A DNA stretch of 64,000 nt from contig NZ_CP012602.1 of NCBI RefSeq assembly GCF_001278805.1, positions 1,580,001 to 1,644,000 on the forward strand, given 5' to 3'. Source of the stretch: Bacillus sp. FJAT-18017 (lineage in GTDB: Bacteria > Bacillota > Bacilli > Bacillales > Cytobacillaceae). Of the stretch, positions 45,042 through 53,604 are shown piece by piece. Below the pieces are notes generated by a model. That model was not told the DNA's origin. It ran no database searches and saw nothing but the letters and a program-made list of their open reading frames with translations. The position numbers were made by a program, and so were the translations under genes. Positions within the stretch are counted from its first letter, which is position 1; every line of letters begins with the position of its first letter.

Positions 45042-45072
45042 AAAAGGCATTCGCATCAGCGAATGCCTTTTC
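45042..45072 (-). terminator. terminator overlapping the ytqB stop codon
   Basis: On the minus strand the stem aaaaggcattcgc/gcgaatgcctttt has a 4-nt loop. The TGA stop (tca at 45056-45058) sits in the loop and stem, so translation ends inside the hairpin. Confidence 0.88.
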
Positions 45073-45640
45073 TCTTTTCAATGGCTACAATAAAGGGAGG
45101 ATTGTTTTTCTGATTGATGAAACAGTATTGCAGGACATGGGCCTGTTTTTGGTCGAGCCCACCAGCAAATTTAAGTAAACCGTCACGTTCTTCCTCGCCC
45201 CCATCATGTCCATGATAGACGACAAGAACGATAATTCCTCCGGGTTTAAGCATTGCAAATAGCTGATCAACAGCCGAAATAGTTGTCCCTGGTTTGGTTA
45301 TTATACTTTTGTCGCTGCCCGGAAGGTAACCAAGATTAAAAATGGCCGCGTGTATCTCGCCATGAAAACTCGCAGGAATACACGAAGATACATGCTCATG
45401 GCCTGTTTGGAACAGCTTTACCCTATCAGCTATCCCGCTTTGTTCAAGCCGGGCAGAGGTAGAGCTAATTGCTTCAGGCTGAATATCGAAAGAGAAAACA
45501 GTACCGGTTTCTCCAACAAGATTGGCCAGGAACAGGGTATCATGTCCGTTTCCCATCGTTGCATCGACCGCGCTGCCGCCTTCCTCAACGGCTTTTTGTA
45601 ATAGGCCTCTTGCGAAAGGGAGTATTCCATCAAGCTTCAT
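45056..45640 (-). CDS. mnmM: tRNA mnm5(s2)U methyltransferase MnmM (YtqB)
   Basis: The 194-residue SAM methyltransferase has motif I DATMGNGHDTLFLA (about 26-39), FSFDIQ (about 50) and NLGYLPGSDKSI (about 102-113), characteristic of YtqB. YtqB proteins were recently assigned as MnmM, which methylates nm5(s2)U34 to mnm5(s2)U34 in Gram-positive tRNAs. Start 45640 (MKLDGIL) gives a correct spacing to aaaaagg; the ATG at 45649 is too close. It is co-transcribed with ytqA 16 nt upstream. Confidence 0.88.
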   Translation of the reverse strand: MKLDGILPFARGLLQKAVEEGGSAVDATMGNGHDTLFLANLVGETGTVFSFDIQPEAISSTSARLEQSGIADRVKLFQTGHEHVSSCIPASFHGEIHAAIFNLGYLPGSDKSIITKPGTTISAVDQLFAMLKPGGIIVLVVYHGHDGGEEERDGLLKFAGGLDQKQAHVLQYCFINQKNNPPFIVAIEKRKGIR

Positions 45641-45656
45641 AGTGAACATCCTTTTT

Positions 45657-46634
45657 TCATATCGAAACTTCCACCTTTTTGTAAAACTTTCCCTGCCAAC
45701 TGTTACGGCGCAGCAGTTCAGCGTCGATTGCGTTTAAGACTTCCCACTTATTTACACTCCACATTGGACCGATCATGAGATTTATTGGTCCGTCACCGGT
45801 TATCCGATGGATAATCATTTCAGGCGGCAGTACCTCAAGCTGATCACAGACAAGGTTGATGTACTCGTCAAAGGACAAAAACTCAAGCATGCCTTTTTCA
45901 TATTGTTTCACCATAGGTGTTCCTTTGAGAAGGTGAAGAAGATGGATTTTTATTCCTTGTACATCTAGTTTTGCAACCTCTAGAGCCGTTTCCATCATCA
46001 TATCGGTTGTTTCAAGTGGCAGGCCGTTAATAATATGGGTACAGATTCGGATTCCATGTTTTCTAAGTTTTTCTACACCTTTTACATAACAGTCAAAGTC
46101 ATGAGCCCTGTTCACAATTTGAGCAGTCTTCTCATGTATAGTCTGCAGGCCAAGTTCAACCCAGAGGTAGGTCCGTTCATTTAACTCGGCAAGATACTCG
46201 ACAACGTCATCAGGCAGGCAATCCGGCCGGGTTGCAATTGAAAGCCCAACTACGCCCTCTTTATTAAGCACAGTTTCAAACTTTTCCCGGAGCTCGGAAA
46301 CTGGAGCATGCGTATTTGTAAATGCCTGAAAATAGGCCATGTATTTGCCATCTTTCCATTTTGAATGCATCTTTGCCTTTATTTCATTGAATTGAACCTC
46401 AAGCTCATCGGTGCGCCTTCCTGCAAAATCCCCGGAACCTGCTGCACTGCAAAATGTACAGCCGCCATGGGCAACCGTGCCGTCACGGTTCGGGCAATCG
46501 AAGCCGCCATCCAGGGCAATCTTGAATACTTTATGGCCGAACTGGCTGCGCAAGTGATAATTCCAGGAATGGTACCTTTTATGGTCTAGTGCATATGGGA
46601 AAGGGTTTAAATGTTTCAATTGGGGACACCCCAT
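45657..46634 (-). CDS. ytqA: radical SAM protein YtqA (TIGR01212 family)
   Basis: The 325-residue radical SAM enzyme has Cys in DCPNRDGTVAHGGCTFC (about 46-62), an unusual spacing typical of this family, followed by SAAGSGDFAGRR. B. subtilis YtqA has been proposed as MnmL, converting cmnm5U34 toward nm5U34 before MnmM methylates it; the ytqA-ytqB pair fits that, but I recall this assignment less firmly. ATG 46634 lacks a clear site. TTG at 46619, preceded by ggggtg, is a real alternative. Confidence 0.85.
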   Translation of the reverse strand: MGCPQLKHLNPFPYALDHKRYHSWNYHLRSQFGHKVFKIALDGGFDCPNRDGTVAHGGCTFCSAAGSGDFAGRRTDELEVQFNEIKAKMHSKWKDGKYMAYFQAFTNTHAPVSELREKFETVLNKEGVVGLSIATRPDCLPDDVVEYLAELNERTYLWVELGLQTIHEKTAQIVNRAHDFDCYVKGVEKLRKHGIRICTHIINGLPLETTDMMMETALEVAKLDVQGIKIHLLHLLKGTPMVKQYEKGMLEFLSFDEYINLVCDQLEVLPPEMIIHRITGDGPINLMIGPMWSVNKWEVLNAIDAELLRRNSWQGKFYKKVEVSI

Positions 46635-46825
46635 TTATTCATTAGTTTTGCCAGAGATTATGACATAAAATGAATTTTACCATGAAAGTGTACGTTGAGC
46701 CATTTCATTTCTTCCCAATAATATCGAGTGATAGTTAACGCTGTAGTGAACAAAATAAGAAGGAAACTGCTTTACGCAGGTTCCGGTCCAAGGTAAGGAC
46801 TGATAAATCAGTAGGGGGGAATCCA

Positions 46826-47089
46826 ATGGCAACCCGCCAATCAATTGAAGACTACATCCATAGATGCCAGGAAGCGATTGAGTTTGCGCAGGATCAGTAT
46901 AACCATACTGCAAGGCAGGAGCATTATAACGCAGAGGGTTATACCCAAGCGTTGCAGACACTCGAGGATGCTTATAATGAGATGGCTGTCCTTGCCATGA
47001 GTGCGAACTCGCAGCAGCGCGAAAGGCTGAACAGGATGAGGCTTCAGCTTCAGCAAGTCCAGAACGATCTAATTCTGCAGCGCTACTAG
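46826..47089 (+). CDS. ytzC: YtzC family protein (DUF2524)
   Basis: The 87-residue, entirely helical and charged protein contains IEDYIHRCQEAIEFAQDQY and a Gln/Arg-rich C-terminal helix. This fits the YtzC (DUF2524) family of Bacillales, function unknown. The ATG follows tagggggga. A 55-codon gene follows after 13 nt, probably in the same transcript. Confidence 0.8.
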   Translation: MATRQSIEDYIHRCQEAIEFAQDQYNHTARQEHYNAEGYTQALQTLEDAYNEMAVLAMSANSQQRERLNRMRLQLQQVQNDLILQRY

Positions 47090-47102
47090 GGAGGCTAACT
47101 GA

Positions 47103-47270
47103 ATGAAAAAACGTTCGAAACAAAATAACCCTGAGCAAAAAACGCGTAATGGCTATAATAGCCAGGACGTAGAGGTAGGCACTGATCTTAACCTGATTGA
47201 CAGGGCAAAGGAAGCGTATGAAAAGAAAGGCGGACAGCCGGTTAAATCAAAAATGCATGTTGAAAATTAA
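47103..47270 (+). CDS. small hydrophilic protein (55 aa), unrecognised
   Basis: The ATG at 47103 follows agggaggc, 13 nt after ytzC, and the frame ends at 47270 just before a strong terminator. The 55-residue product is Lys/Asn/Gln-rich with an acidic centre (DVEVGTDLNLIDRAKEAYEKKGG) and no hydrophobic segment. I do not recognise a family; the composition resembles minor small spore proteins, but no GPR cleavage motif is seen. Position, ribosome site and terminator make it a likely gene. Confidence 0.65.
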   Translation: MKKRSKQNNPEQKTRNGYNSQDVEVGTDLNLIDRAKEAYEKKGGQPVKSKMHVEN

Positions 47271-47283
47271 CCGTGTTTTAGTA

Positions 47284-47318
47284 AAGGCAGGAACCTAAAA
47301 TTGGTTCCTGCCTTTTTA
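47284..47318 (+). terminator. terminator after ytzC and the 55-aa gene
   Basis: The stem aaaggcaggaacc/ggttcctgccttt is followed by T residues. Confidence 0.92.
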
Positions 47319-47505
47319 TATTTTGGCTGTATTAGTTTAATTAGCCTATATTTTAAAAAGCTTGTGAAGGAAGTTCATAAATTCTTCATATTTTCTTCAC
47401 AGCTTTCACAAAAATAAAAATATCCTATTTCTGCGGAAATTACGGAATTATCGGTTGAAACCATTAGAGAGGCGTTCACAATTCGGTAAGAACTCGGAAA
47501 AATTT

Positions 47506-47521
47506 TGTGATTTAGGTCACA
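47506..47521 (+). promoter_or_regulatory. FNR-type binding site upstream of the nrf operon
   Basis: The sequence tgtga-tttagg-tcaca is a perfect match to the Bacillus Fnr/Crp-type consensus TGTGA-N6-TCACA. A taaata -10 candidate at 47545-47550 would place transcription start near 47556, about 42 nt from the box centre, the classic position for activation under anoxia. Confidence 0.85.
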
Positions 47522-47633
47522 GAATGGCATTCTTATCCATGGTTTAAATAAGATATCAACTTGAATGTTTTCTTACATGCGTAGGCAAAAAAAATATTAG
47601 CGTAAAGCAAGCCCATGGAAAGGAAGTGGCAAG

Positions 47634-48587
47634 ATGGGCAAGAAATTAGCAAGCATACTCATCTGTTTTATTTTAATGTTGCCGGGAGCGGCTTTTGCAG
47701 AAGAAAAGAATGAAAATGTTCTTAAGCTTGAAGAACTGACAGTCCAAGTTCTCCCTGAGTTTGCAAAACATCCTGAGGATAAGGAAACGGCTCAGCCCCC
47801 TTTGTTGATTGGTTACCAGGGCAGCCTGATTAATTCATCGGATAAGGCTCAAAAGGGGAAAATTGAGATTCCGCTGCCAGTAGAAGAAAAGAATTTCCGG
47901 ATTGGCTTTGTAGCGGATTATGCCAGTGACCTGTCTCAAATGTTCGAAATTGAATATGAGCTGGATAAAGAAAAAGGGACGATAGCCTGGGAAACGAGCA
48001 GGGAGATTGAACCAAACGAACAATATAAATTCATTATTGAATTTTATACAGATGCTATAAAAAAAGACAAAGAGTCAAAATCTCTTAACTATACCTTCAC
48101 AAGCTTTACAGATATTACAATGTTCAATTTGGCTGTCGTGGAACCAATGGAATCTTCAAAGGTAAAGCTTGACCCTGTTCCAACTGAAACGCCGCATGGT
48201 GACACATACGGGTTGACTAAGCATATCTACCAAGTTAAATCGATGAAGCCAGGCCAGGAGTTCAATGTCAAACTTGCCTACGACCGCAATGAAACGAAAA
48301 CAACAAATGAACTGATGGAATCGAAAGTCGGTAAACAATCCCCGGCGAAAGCCATCAAGACGGATAAAGTTCCGCTTGGCCTTACAATCGCAGGTATTTC
48401 CGCAGCGAGTATCCTTGCTGCAGGATTGTTGCTTCTATTTTTTAAAAGGCGCCAGAAAGCTCTGCCTGAAGCTGTGATTGAAGCCGATGTATCCGGGTTT
48501 AAGAAAGCTCAGCTTCGCAAAATGCTGATTGATGGCTCGATTACTGAAGATGAATACAACGAATTGCAAAAGAAATTAAAGAGTTAG
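47634..48587 (+). CDS. membrane-anchored extracytoplasmic protein, first gene of the nrf operon
   Basis: The 317-residue protein has signal peptide MGKKLASILICFILMLPGAAFA, an extracytoplasmic beta-rich domain (about 25-240), one C-terminal membrane segment (about 246-268) and a short cytoplasmic tail (GFKKAQLRKMLIDGSITEDEYNELQKKL) that resembles a SHOCT-like motif. It has no haem CxxC. One HxxxY (HGDTY, about 195-199) is present, the motif type used by CcmE to hold haem, but a chance match is likely. I recognise no named family. Its place directly before a CcmF-like gene suggests a role in cytochrome c maturation. Confidence 0.75.
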   Translation: MGKKLASILICFILMLPGAAFAEEKNENVLKLEELTVQVLPEFAKHPEDKETAQPPLLIGYQGSLINSSDKAQKGKIEIPLPVEEKNFRIGFVADYASDLSQMFEIEYELDKEKGTIAWETSREIEPNEQYKFIIEFYTDAIKKDKESKSLNYTFTSFTDITMFNLAVVEPMESSKVKLDPVPTETPHGDTYGLTKHIYQVKSMKPGQEFNVKLAYDRNETKTTNELMESKVGKQSPAKAIKTDKVPLGLTIAGISAASILAAGLLLLFFKRRQKALPEAVIEADVSGFKKAQLRKMLIDGSITEDEYNELQKKLKS

Positions 48588-48609
48588 AGGCAGCGGGGAG
48601 GGCGGCAGC

Positions 48610-50592
48610 ATGTATGTAGTCGGAAATTTATCGTTAGTGCTTGGTATCATGCTTTCCGCCTATACCCTTACCGCGACAGTTTTTGGAATCAGGAAGCGGA
48701 GCACCCAATGGCTGGATAGTGCAAAGGGCGGTGTGCTCGGTATTCTTGTTTCGGTCCTGGCAGCATCTGCTTTCCTGATTTACTTCCTGGCTACAGGCCA
48801 TTATGAATTCACGTATGTGGCTTCCTATACAAATGATTCACTGCCGCTTATTTATAAAATGACTGCCTTTTGGGCTGGCAACGCCGGATCGCTTCTTCTT
48901 TGGACGGCGCTGCTGGCTATCTATACAGCTGTTGTCGCATTATCAACAGGCAGAAACAATCCATACAAACCTTACGCACTCGCGGTTCTCGCAATGAACT
49001 TGTTGTTTTTCTTCATTGTTATGCTGGTTCTGGCAAATCCGTTTGAGATATCGGAAACAGTGCCTGAGGATGGCAACGGACTAAATCCAATGCTTCAAAA
49101 TCCGGGAATGGTTCTTCATCCGATCACACTTTATCTTGGCTATGTTGGGCTCGCAGTTCCCTTTGCCTATGCAATGGCATCCCTCATGTTGAAGAACATG
49201 GACTCGTCCTGGCTTAGGCTGACCCGGAGATGGACACTGACTGCCTGGCTGTTCCTGACAGCCGGCAACCTGATTGGAGCCTGGTGGGCATATGTTGAGC
49301 TTGGCTGGGGCGGGTATTGGGCATGGGACCCGGTTGAAAACGCTTCTTTCATGCCGTGGCTGACTGTTTCAGCATTGCTTCATTCAGTGATGATTCAGGA
49401 ACGCAAAAATATGCTGAGGAAATGGAACTTGATTCTTGTCATCGTCTCATATGGTCTGACTTTATTTGGAACGTTCCTTGTACGGAGCGGCATCCTGACG
49501 AGTGTACACGCATTTGCGGATAGCAGCCTTGGAACTTATTTCTTTATATTCCTATCCTTCATGGTTCTATTTGCAGCCTACCTGGTTGTTTCGAGGTATG
49601 GGCTCATCCAGGCAAAGAGTGTTCCCGTAACAGCCATTTTTTCGAAGGAAAGCAGTTTCCTGCTTAACAACTATATCCTGCTGGCTGCCGCCTTCGCGGT
49701 TTTCTGGGGAACAATTTTTCCGCTCTTATCAGAAACGTTCATTGGAACAAAGATTAATACAGGTGCACCATATTTCAACAAGGTAATGGCACCAATCCTG
49801 CTTGGGCTCATCCTGCTGATGGCGGCCTGCCCGGTCATTCCCTGGCAAAAAGCAAGCCCTGCACGCTTTCTTAGGCAGATTCGCTGGCCGCTGGCTGCCG
49901 CAACAGTATTTGCAGTACTGCTGATTATTAACGGTGTTGAAGGTGCTTTTGCCATTATCGGTATATCAGCCTGCATGTTCATGCTTTCAACTCATGTCGC
50001 GGAAATAGCCAATGGTATAAAAGCCCGACGGAAGGCAACTTCTGAGAATTTTGTCCTTGCTGCATTAAAGCTTTTTAAGAAAAACAGCCGCAGGTACGGA
50101 GGCTATATCGTCCATATTGGCATTGGTGTGCTGGCTGTCGGGGTGATTAGCTCACAGGCCTATCCTCTGGAAGTCATTAAAACAGTGAATCGAGGAGAAA
50201 GCATCAAAATTGGCGGATACGAACTCACCTTCAAAAGCTTCCAGGAAATCGAAAAAAGCGACCGTGATATTTTGTACGCTGAAATCGCAGTTATCCGCGA
50301 TGGAAGAGAGCTTGATTCGGTTTATCCAGAAAAAATTTACTACGATAACTGGGCAGAGCCTTCCACTGAAGTAGCTGTACAGTCACATTGGAATGAGGAC
50401 TTGTATGTCGTTCTCAGTTCATGGGAAACCAAGAATAAAATCACAATCCTGGCCCGGGTGAATCCATTTATTAGCTGGATTTGGGCAGGCGGTTACATCA
50501 TGCTTGCCGGGATTATAATAGCATTGTTTGGCGGCAGGCGGATGGCAGGCCAATCAATTGTTCAGTTTATCACAGAAAGGCGGGCATCCTGA
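48610..50592 (+). CDS. CcmF/NrfE-family haem lyase subunit
   Basis: The 660-residue polytopic protein of the haem-handling CcmF/CcsA superfamily has at least 13 membrane segments. The tryptophan-rich WWD domain reads WGGYWAWDPVENASFMPW (about 236-253), and HxxxS-type histidines are nearby (LLHSV). It resembles CcmF and NrfE (about 650 residues) rather than CcsA/ResC, which are shorter. In enterobacteria NrfEFG attaches the special haem of NrfA; here the gene lies upstream of a CcmH-like, a CcmI-like and nrfHA, giving the same set. Its stop overlaps the next start by 1 nt. Confidence 0.92.
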   Translation: MYVVGNLSLVLGIMLSAYTLTATVFGIRKRSTQWLDSAKGGVLGILVSVLAASAFLIYFLATGHYEFTYVASYTNDSLPLIYKMTAFWAGNAGSLLLWTALLAIYTAVVALSTGRNNPYKPYALAVLAMNLLFFFIVMLVLANPFEISETVPEDGNGLNPMLQNPGMVLHPITLYLGYVGLAVPFAYAMASLMLKNMDSSWLRLTRRWTLTAWLFLTAGNLIGAWWAYVELGWGGYWAWDPVENASFMPWLTVSALLHSVMIQERKNMLRKWNLILVIVSYGLTLFGTFLVRSGILTSVHAFADSSLGTYFFIFLSFMVLFAAYLVVSRYGLIQAKSVPVTAIFSKESSFLLNNYILLAAAFAVFWGTIFPLLSETFIGTKINTGAPYFNKVMAPILLGLILLMAACPVIPWQKASPARFLRQIRWPLAAATVFAVLLIINGVEGAFAIIGISACMFMLSTHVAEIANGIKARRKATSENFVLAALKLFKKNSRRYGGYIVHIGIGVLAVGVISSQAYPLEVIKTVNRGESIKIGGYELTFKSFQEIEKSDRDILYAEIAVIRDGRELDSVYPEKIYYDNWAEPSTEVAVQSHWNEDLYVVLSSWETKNKITILARVNPFISWIWAGGYIMLAGIIIALFGGRRMAGQSIVQFITERRAS

Positions 50593-51083
50593 TGGGCAGG
50601 AATGGACTAGTAAAAAATGCATCAATTCTTGCTGCACTGTTGCTGGTTCTTTTACCCTCGGCTGCTCTGGCTGCTTATACTGCCAATTCCCCTGAATTCA
50701 GGGAAGTGGTGGGCGAGCTCCATATGGATGGCCATTCAGAGCACGAACTCACTACCTGCAAGGTAAGGAAAGTGTACAACAGTGAAGTGCTTGACATGCT
50801 TAACGAAGGCATGAAACCGGATGAGGTTATCAAGCATTACACAGATGAGCTTGGCCCTCAGGCGCTTAAGATTCCTGAAAGGCAAGGAAGCGGACTGCTT
50901 GCCTGGCTAATCCCGGGTGCCGGAGTACTTGCGGGAGGTGCGGCCGTATCGATTGCCATCAGAAGGGTGACCACAGCTAAATCTGTAAAGCCATCCACAG
51001 GTGAGGAAATGTCGCCTCACACCAGCAGGGAATTTTCGAGCTTGGAAAAAACACTGGACAATGAGCGGAAAAGGCACTTTTAA
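50592..51083 (+). CDS. CcmH/NrfF-like cytochrome c maturation protein with a single motif Cys
   Basis: The 163-residue protein has signal or anchor MGRNGLVKNASILAALLLVLLPSAALA, then a three-helix CcmH-type domain with SEVLDMLNEGMKPDEVIKHYTDELGPQAL (about 64-92), and a second membrane segment (about 102-120). CcmH normally carries LRCxxC; here the corresponding segment reads LTTCKVRK (Cys about 56), so the second Cys is missing. It starts at the ATG overlapping the ccmF-like stop. A thioreduction role is therefore uncertain; haem presentation is possible. Confidence 0.78.
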   Translation: MGRNGLVKNASILAALLLVLLPSAALAAYTANSPEFREVVGELHMDGHSEHELTTCKVRKVYNSEVLDMLNEGMKPDEVIKHYTDELGPQALKIPERQGSGLLAWLIPGAGVLAGGAAVSIAIRRVTTAKSVKPSTGEEMSPHTSREFSSLEKTLDNERKRHF

Positions 51084-51108
51084 CAACAGTGAGGGAGGAT
51101 TGGTGTAG

Positions 51109-51426
51109 ATGCTGTTCATTATACTTTCAAGTGCATTAATGATTGCCGTCTGCCTCTACCTGATTCTTAGTCCCTTTTTCACAGAAAAAAAGGCCGCTCC
51201 TCTTTTCAGCAAGGAGAGTTTCGACCTTGAATCCGTATATGAAGCTGTAAACGAATTGGAAATGGATGCGTTAATGAACAAGATTTCCGCAGAAGACTTT
51301 GGAAGCCTTAAAGATTCTTATTATCGAATTGCGGCTGAAGCGATCGAACAGAAAAACAAAGCGGATGAAGACATCCTCGAAGCGCTGAAAGAGATACGCA
51401 GCGAAAAACGCCAGCCGGAAAATTGA
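51109..51426 (+). CDS. small CcmI N-terminal-like membrane protein
   Basis: The 105-residue protein has one N-terminal membrane segment (about 2-23) and a charged helix pair ELEMDALMNKISAEDFGSLKDSYYRIAAEAI (about 48-79). This resembles the N-terminal membrane-anchored part of CcmI, which holds apocytochrome for ligation. The TPR part of CcmI/NrfG is absent. It belongs to the maturation set between the CcmH-like gene and nrfH. The assignment rests on pattern and context. Confidence 0.65.
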   Translation: MLFIILSSALMIAVCLYLILSPFFTEKKAAPLFSKESFDLESVYEAVNELEMDALMNKISAEDFGSLKDSYYRIAAEAIEQKNKADEDILEALKEIRSEKRQPEN

Positions 51427-51532
51427 AGGCGGCATCACTAAAACAGGCTCTGCCTGAGAAAGCAATACTCAAACTTGGTTAGAACACATAGGTGTTTTAA
51501 TAGATTAAACATTTACCTGGGGAGGTGAAAGA

Positions 51533-52048
51533 ATGTTTAAGAAATTATTGGCGATAGACAAAAAGATACTTATATTCGTCGCGCTGTTCGCGGGGATTGT
51601 CCTGTCTGCTGTTTCTGTAAAAGGAATGGAGTACCTGGACTCGCCAGATTTCTGCCAGAGCTGCCATATAATGGACTCTGCGTATGGATCGTTTGTTGAT
51701 TCAACCCATTCTGAATTAGCCTGTAACGATTGCCACTTGCCGCACGACAGTGAGGTAGGAAAGCTATTTAATAAAGGCAAGGCTGGTATGGGGCATATTT
51801 ATTACAACACACTTGGCACTGAGAAGATTCCGCAGGTTCTTCATGCCACGGACAAGACAGAGGAGTGGGTTGAAGGGAACTGTGTGAAATGCCACGAAAG
51901 CACACTTACCAATGTCGAGCATGATGCAAAAGAAAGCTGTACAACATGCCACAGGCTAGTACCGCATGGGAAGAACTTTAAATCAGAAGATAAATTCAAC
52001 GAGCCGCCAGTATCAGGTGAGCTGCTTGAAAATAAGGGAGGATTTTAA
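51533..52048 (+). CDS. nrfH: NrfH, tetrahaem menaquinol dehydrogenase of nitrite reductase
   Basis: NrfH is anchored in the membrane and passes electrons from menaquinol to NrfA. The 171 residues have one N-terminal helix (about 12-30) and four CxxCH motifs at Cys about 41, 64, 117 and 136. The first is followed by IM (CQSCHIM), providing the methionine ligand typical of NrfH. nrfA follows after 2 nt with translational coupling likely. Menaquinone from the men operon in this window is the expected donor. Confidence 0.96.
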   Translation: MFKKLLAIDKKILIFVALFAGIVLSAVSVKGMEYLDSPDFCQSCHIMDSAYGSFVDSTHSELACNDCHLPHDSEVGKLFNKGKAGMGHIYYNTLGTEKIPQVLHATDKTEEWVEGNCVKCHESTLTNVEHDAKESCTTCHRLVPHGKNFKSEDKFNEPPVSGELLENKGGF

Positions 52049-52050
52049 GA

Positions 52051-53493
52051 ATGAGTAAGTTCCGCTTAGGAGCGTACCTGATGCTTCTGGCTGTCATTCT
52101 AATCGTGTCCGGCTGCAGTTCCCAGGAACAAACGGCTGGCGCAAAGGCCAAGACGACAGGTCTCTCGAAGGATGAAATATCAAATGAAGCATTTAAGGAT
52201 ATGTTTCCGCTTCAATATAATAGCTATATGAAGAATGAAAAAATGGAAGATACAAAATACAGCGGCTCTGTAAAGCGTTCCAAGTACGACGCTGATAAAG
52301 AACCATATCTTCCAATCTTATTCAATGGTTATGGCTTTGCGACTGAATACAATGAAGATCGCGGCCACGTGTATGCGCTCGAAGATGTCAAAAATGTAGC
52401 TCGTATCACTGACAAGTCAGTTGGATCCTGTTACACATGTAAATCAACTGCTGTTCCACAAATGATCGAGGAAATGGGCGACGATTACTGGGGCGGCAAT
52501 TTTAAAACTGAAATTTTCCCTAAAGGGGAAGCCATGGGCCATTCGCCAATCGGCTGCTCAGACTGCCATGACCCGCAAACAATGGACCTGCGCATTACAC
52601 GACCAAGCTTTGTAAAAGGTATGGAAGCACAAGGAATTGATATTTCAAAGGCAACAAAGAATGAGCTTAGAAGCTATGTGTGTGCACAGTGTCACGTTGA
52701 ATATCATTTTGCAGCTTCCAACAGTGAAGTAACGTTCCCTTGGGACAATGGCTTCAAGCCTGAAGATATGTATGAATACTATGAAACAACTGCAAAAGAA
52801 AACGGCTTTGAAAAAGACTGGGTACACAATATTTCCGGAACACCAATGATTAAGGCTCAGCACCCTGACTTTGAAACTTTTGTTGAAGGTACGCACGGCA
52901 AAGCTAACGTATCCTGTGCAGACTGCCATATGCCATACGAGCGTGTAGACGGAAAACGTAAAATCTCTTCCCACTGGTGGACTTCACCACTTAAAACTAT
53001 GGACACATCCTGCGGCCAATGCCACGGCGACCGTGACCTAGATAAGCTGAAAGGCCGTGTTACCGAGATTCAGGATACACATATGGAGCAGCTTCATGTT
53101 GCTGAAGATGTTTCTCTGTCTGCCCACTACTATGTGAACAAAATGATTACTTCCAAGGTGCCTGCTGAGAAAATTAAGGCTGCACAAGAACATATCCGTA
53201 AAGGTCAATGGTTCTGGGATATCGTTGCTGCCGAAAGCTCTGCCGGTTTCCACAATCCACAGGGCTCGATGGATTCACTTGCTATTTCACTTGAAGAATC
53301 CAATAAGGCTATCATGATCGCAACTGAAGAGCTTGTTAAGAAAGGCGTCAATATCGATAAGCTGAAAGAGGATATTGAAAAAGCCAAGAAAGCTGTAACA
53401 AGCGAAAAAGACAACAAGAAGAAGAAGGACCACGCAATCAACGAAGAGTTCCCTCCACAGCAGCCTGTGGTTCCGGCAACTCCTAAGAAGTAA
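52051..53493 (+). CDS. nrfA: ammonia-forming cytochrome c nitrite reductase NrfA
   Basis: NrfA reduces nitrite to ammonium by six electrons. The 480-residue protein is a lipoprotein here (lipobox IVSGC, Cys about 22), as expected for a Gram-positive without periplasm. It has the catalytic CYTCK haem motif (about 127-131) and four CxxCH motifs at about 169, 211, 288 and 320, giving five haems. The Lys-ligated haem needs a dedicated lyase, which the upstream CcmF/H/I-like genes could supply. The C-terminal tail is Lys-rich (KKKKDH). A terminator follows. Confidence 0.97.
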   Translation: MSKFRLGAYLMLLAVILIVSGCSSQEQTAGAKAKTTGLSKDEISNEAFKDMFPLQYNSYMKNEKMEDTKYSGSVKRSKYDADKEPYLPILFNGYGFATEYNEDRGHVYALEDVKNVARITDKSVGSCYTCKSTAVPQMIEEMGDDYWGGNFKTEIFPKGEAMGHSPIGCSDCHDPQTMDLRITRPSFVKGMEAQGIDISKATKNELRSYVCAQCHVEYHFAASNSEVTFPWDNGFKPEDMYEYYETTAKENGFEKDWVHNISGTPMIKAQHPDFETFVEGTHGKANVSCADCHMPYERVDGKRKISSHWWTSPLKTMDTSCGQCHGDRDLDKLKGRVTEIQDTHMEQLHVAEDVSLSAHYYVNKMITSKVPAEKIKAAQEHIRKGQWFWDIVAAESSAGFHNPQGSMDSLAISLEESNKAIMIATEELVKKGVNIDKLKEDIEKAKKAVTSEKDNKKKKDHAINEEFPPQQPVVPATPKK

Positions 53494-53507
53494 AGCAATT
53501 AATACAG

Positions 53508-53542
53508 AAAGCACTGTTCCGTATTGCGGAGCGGTGCTTTTC
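53508..53542 (+). terminator. terminator of the nrf operon
   Basis: The imperfect stem aaagcactgttccg/cggagcggtgcttt is followed by ttttc. Confidence 0.8.
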
Positions 53543-53604
53543 GATTTGCAAAGGTAATTTGGGCAATGATCTGTATCTTGTCAATTTTATATAGAGGCTC
53601 TTGG

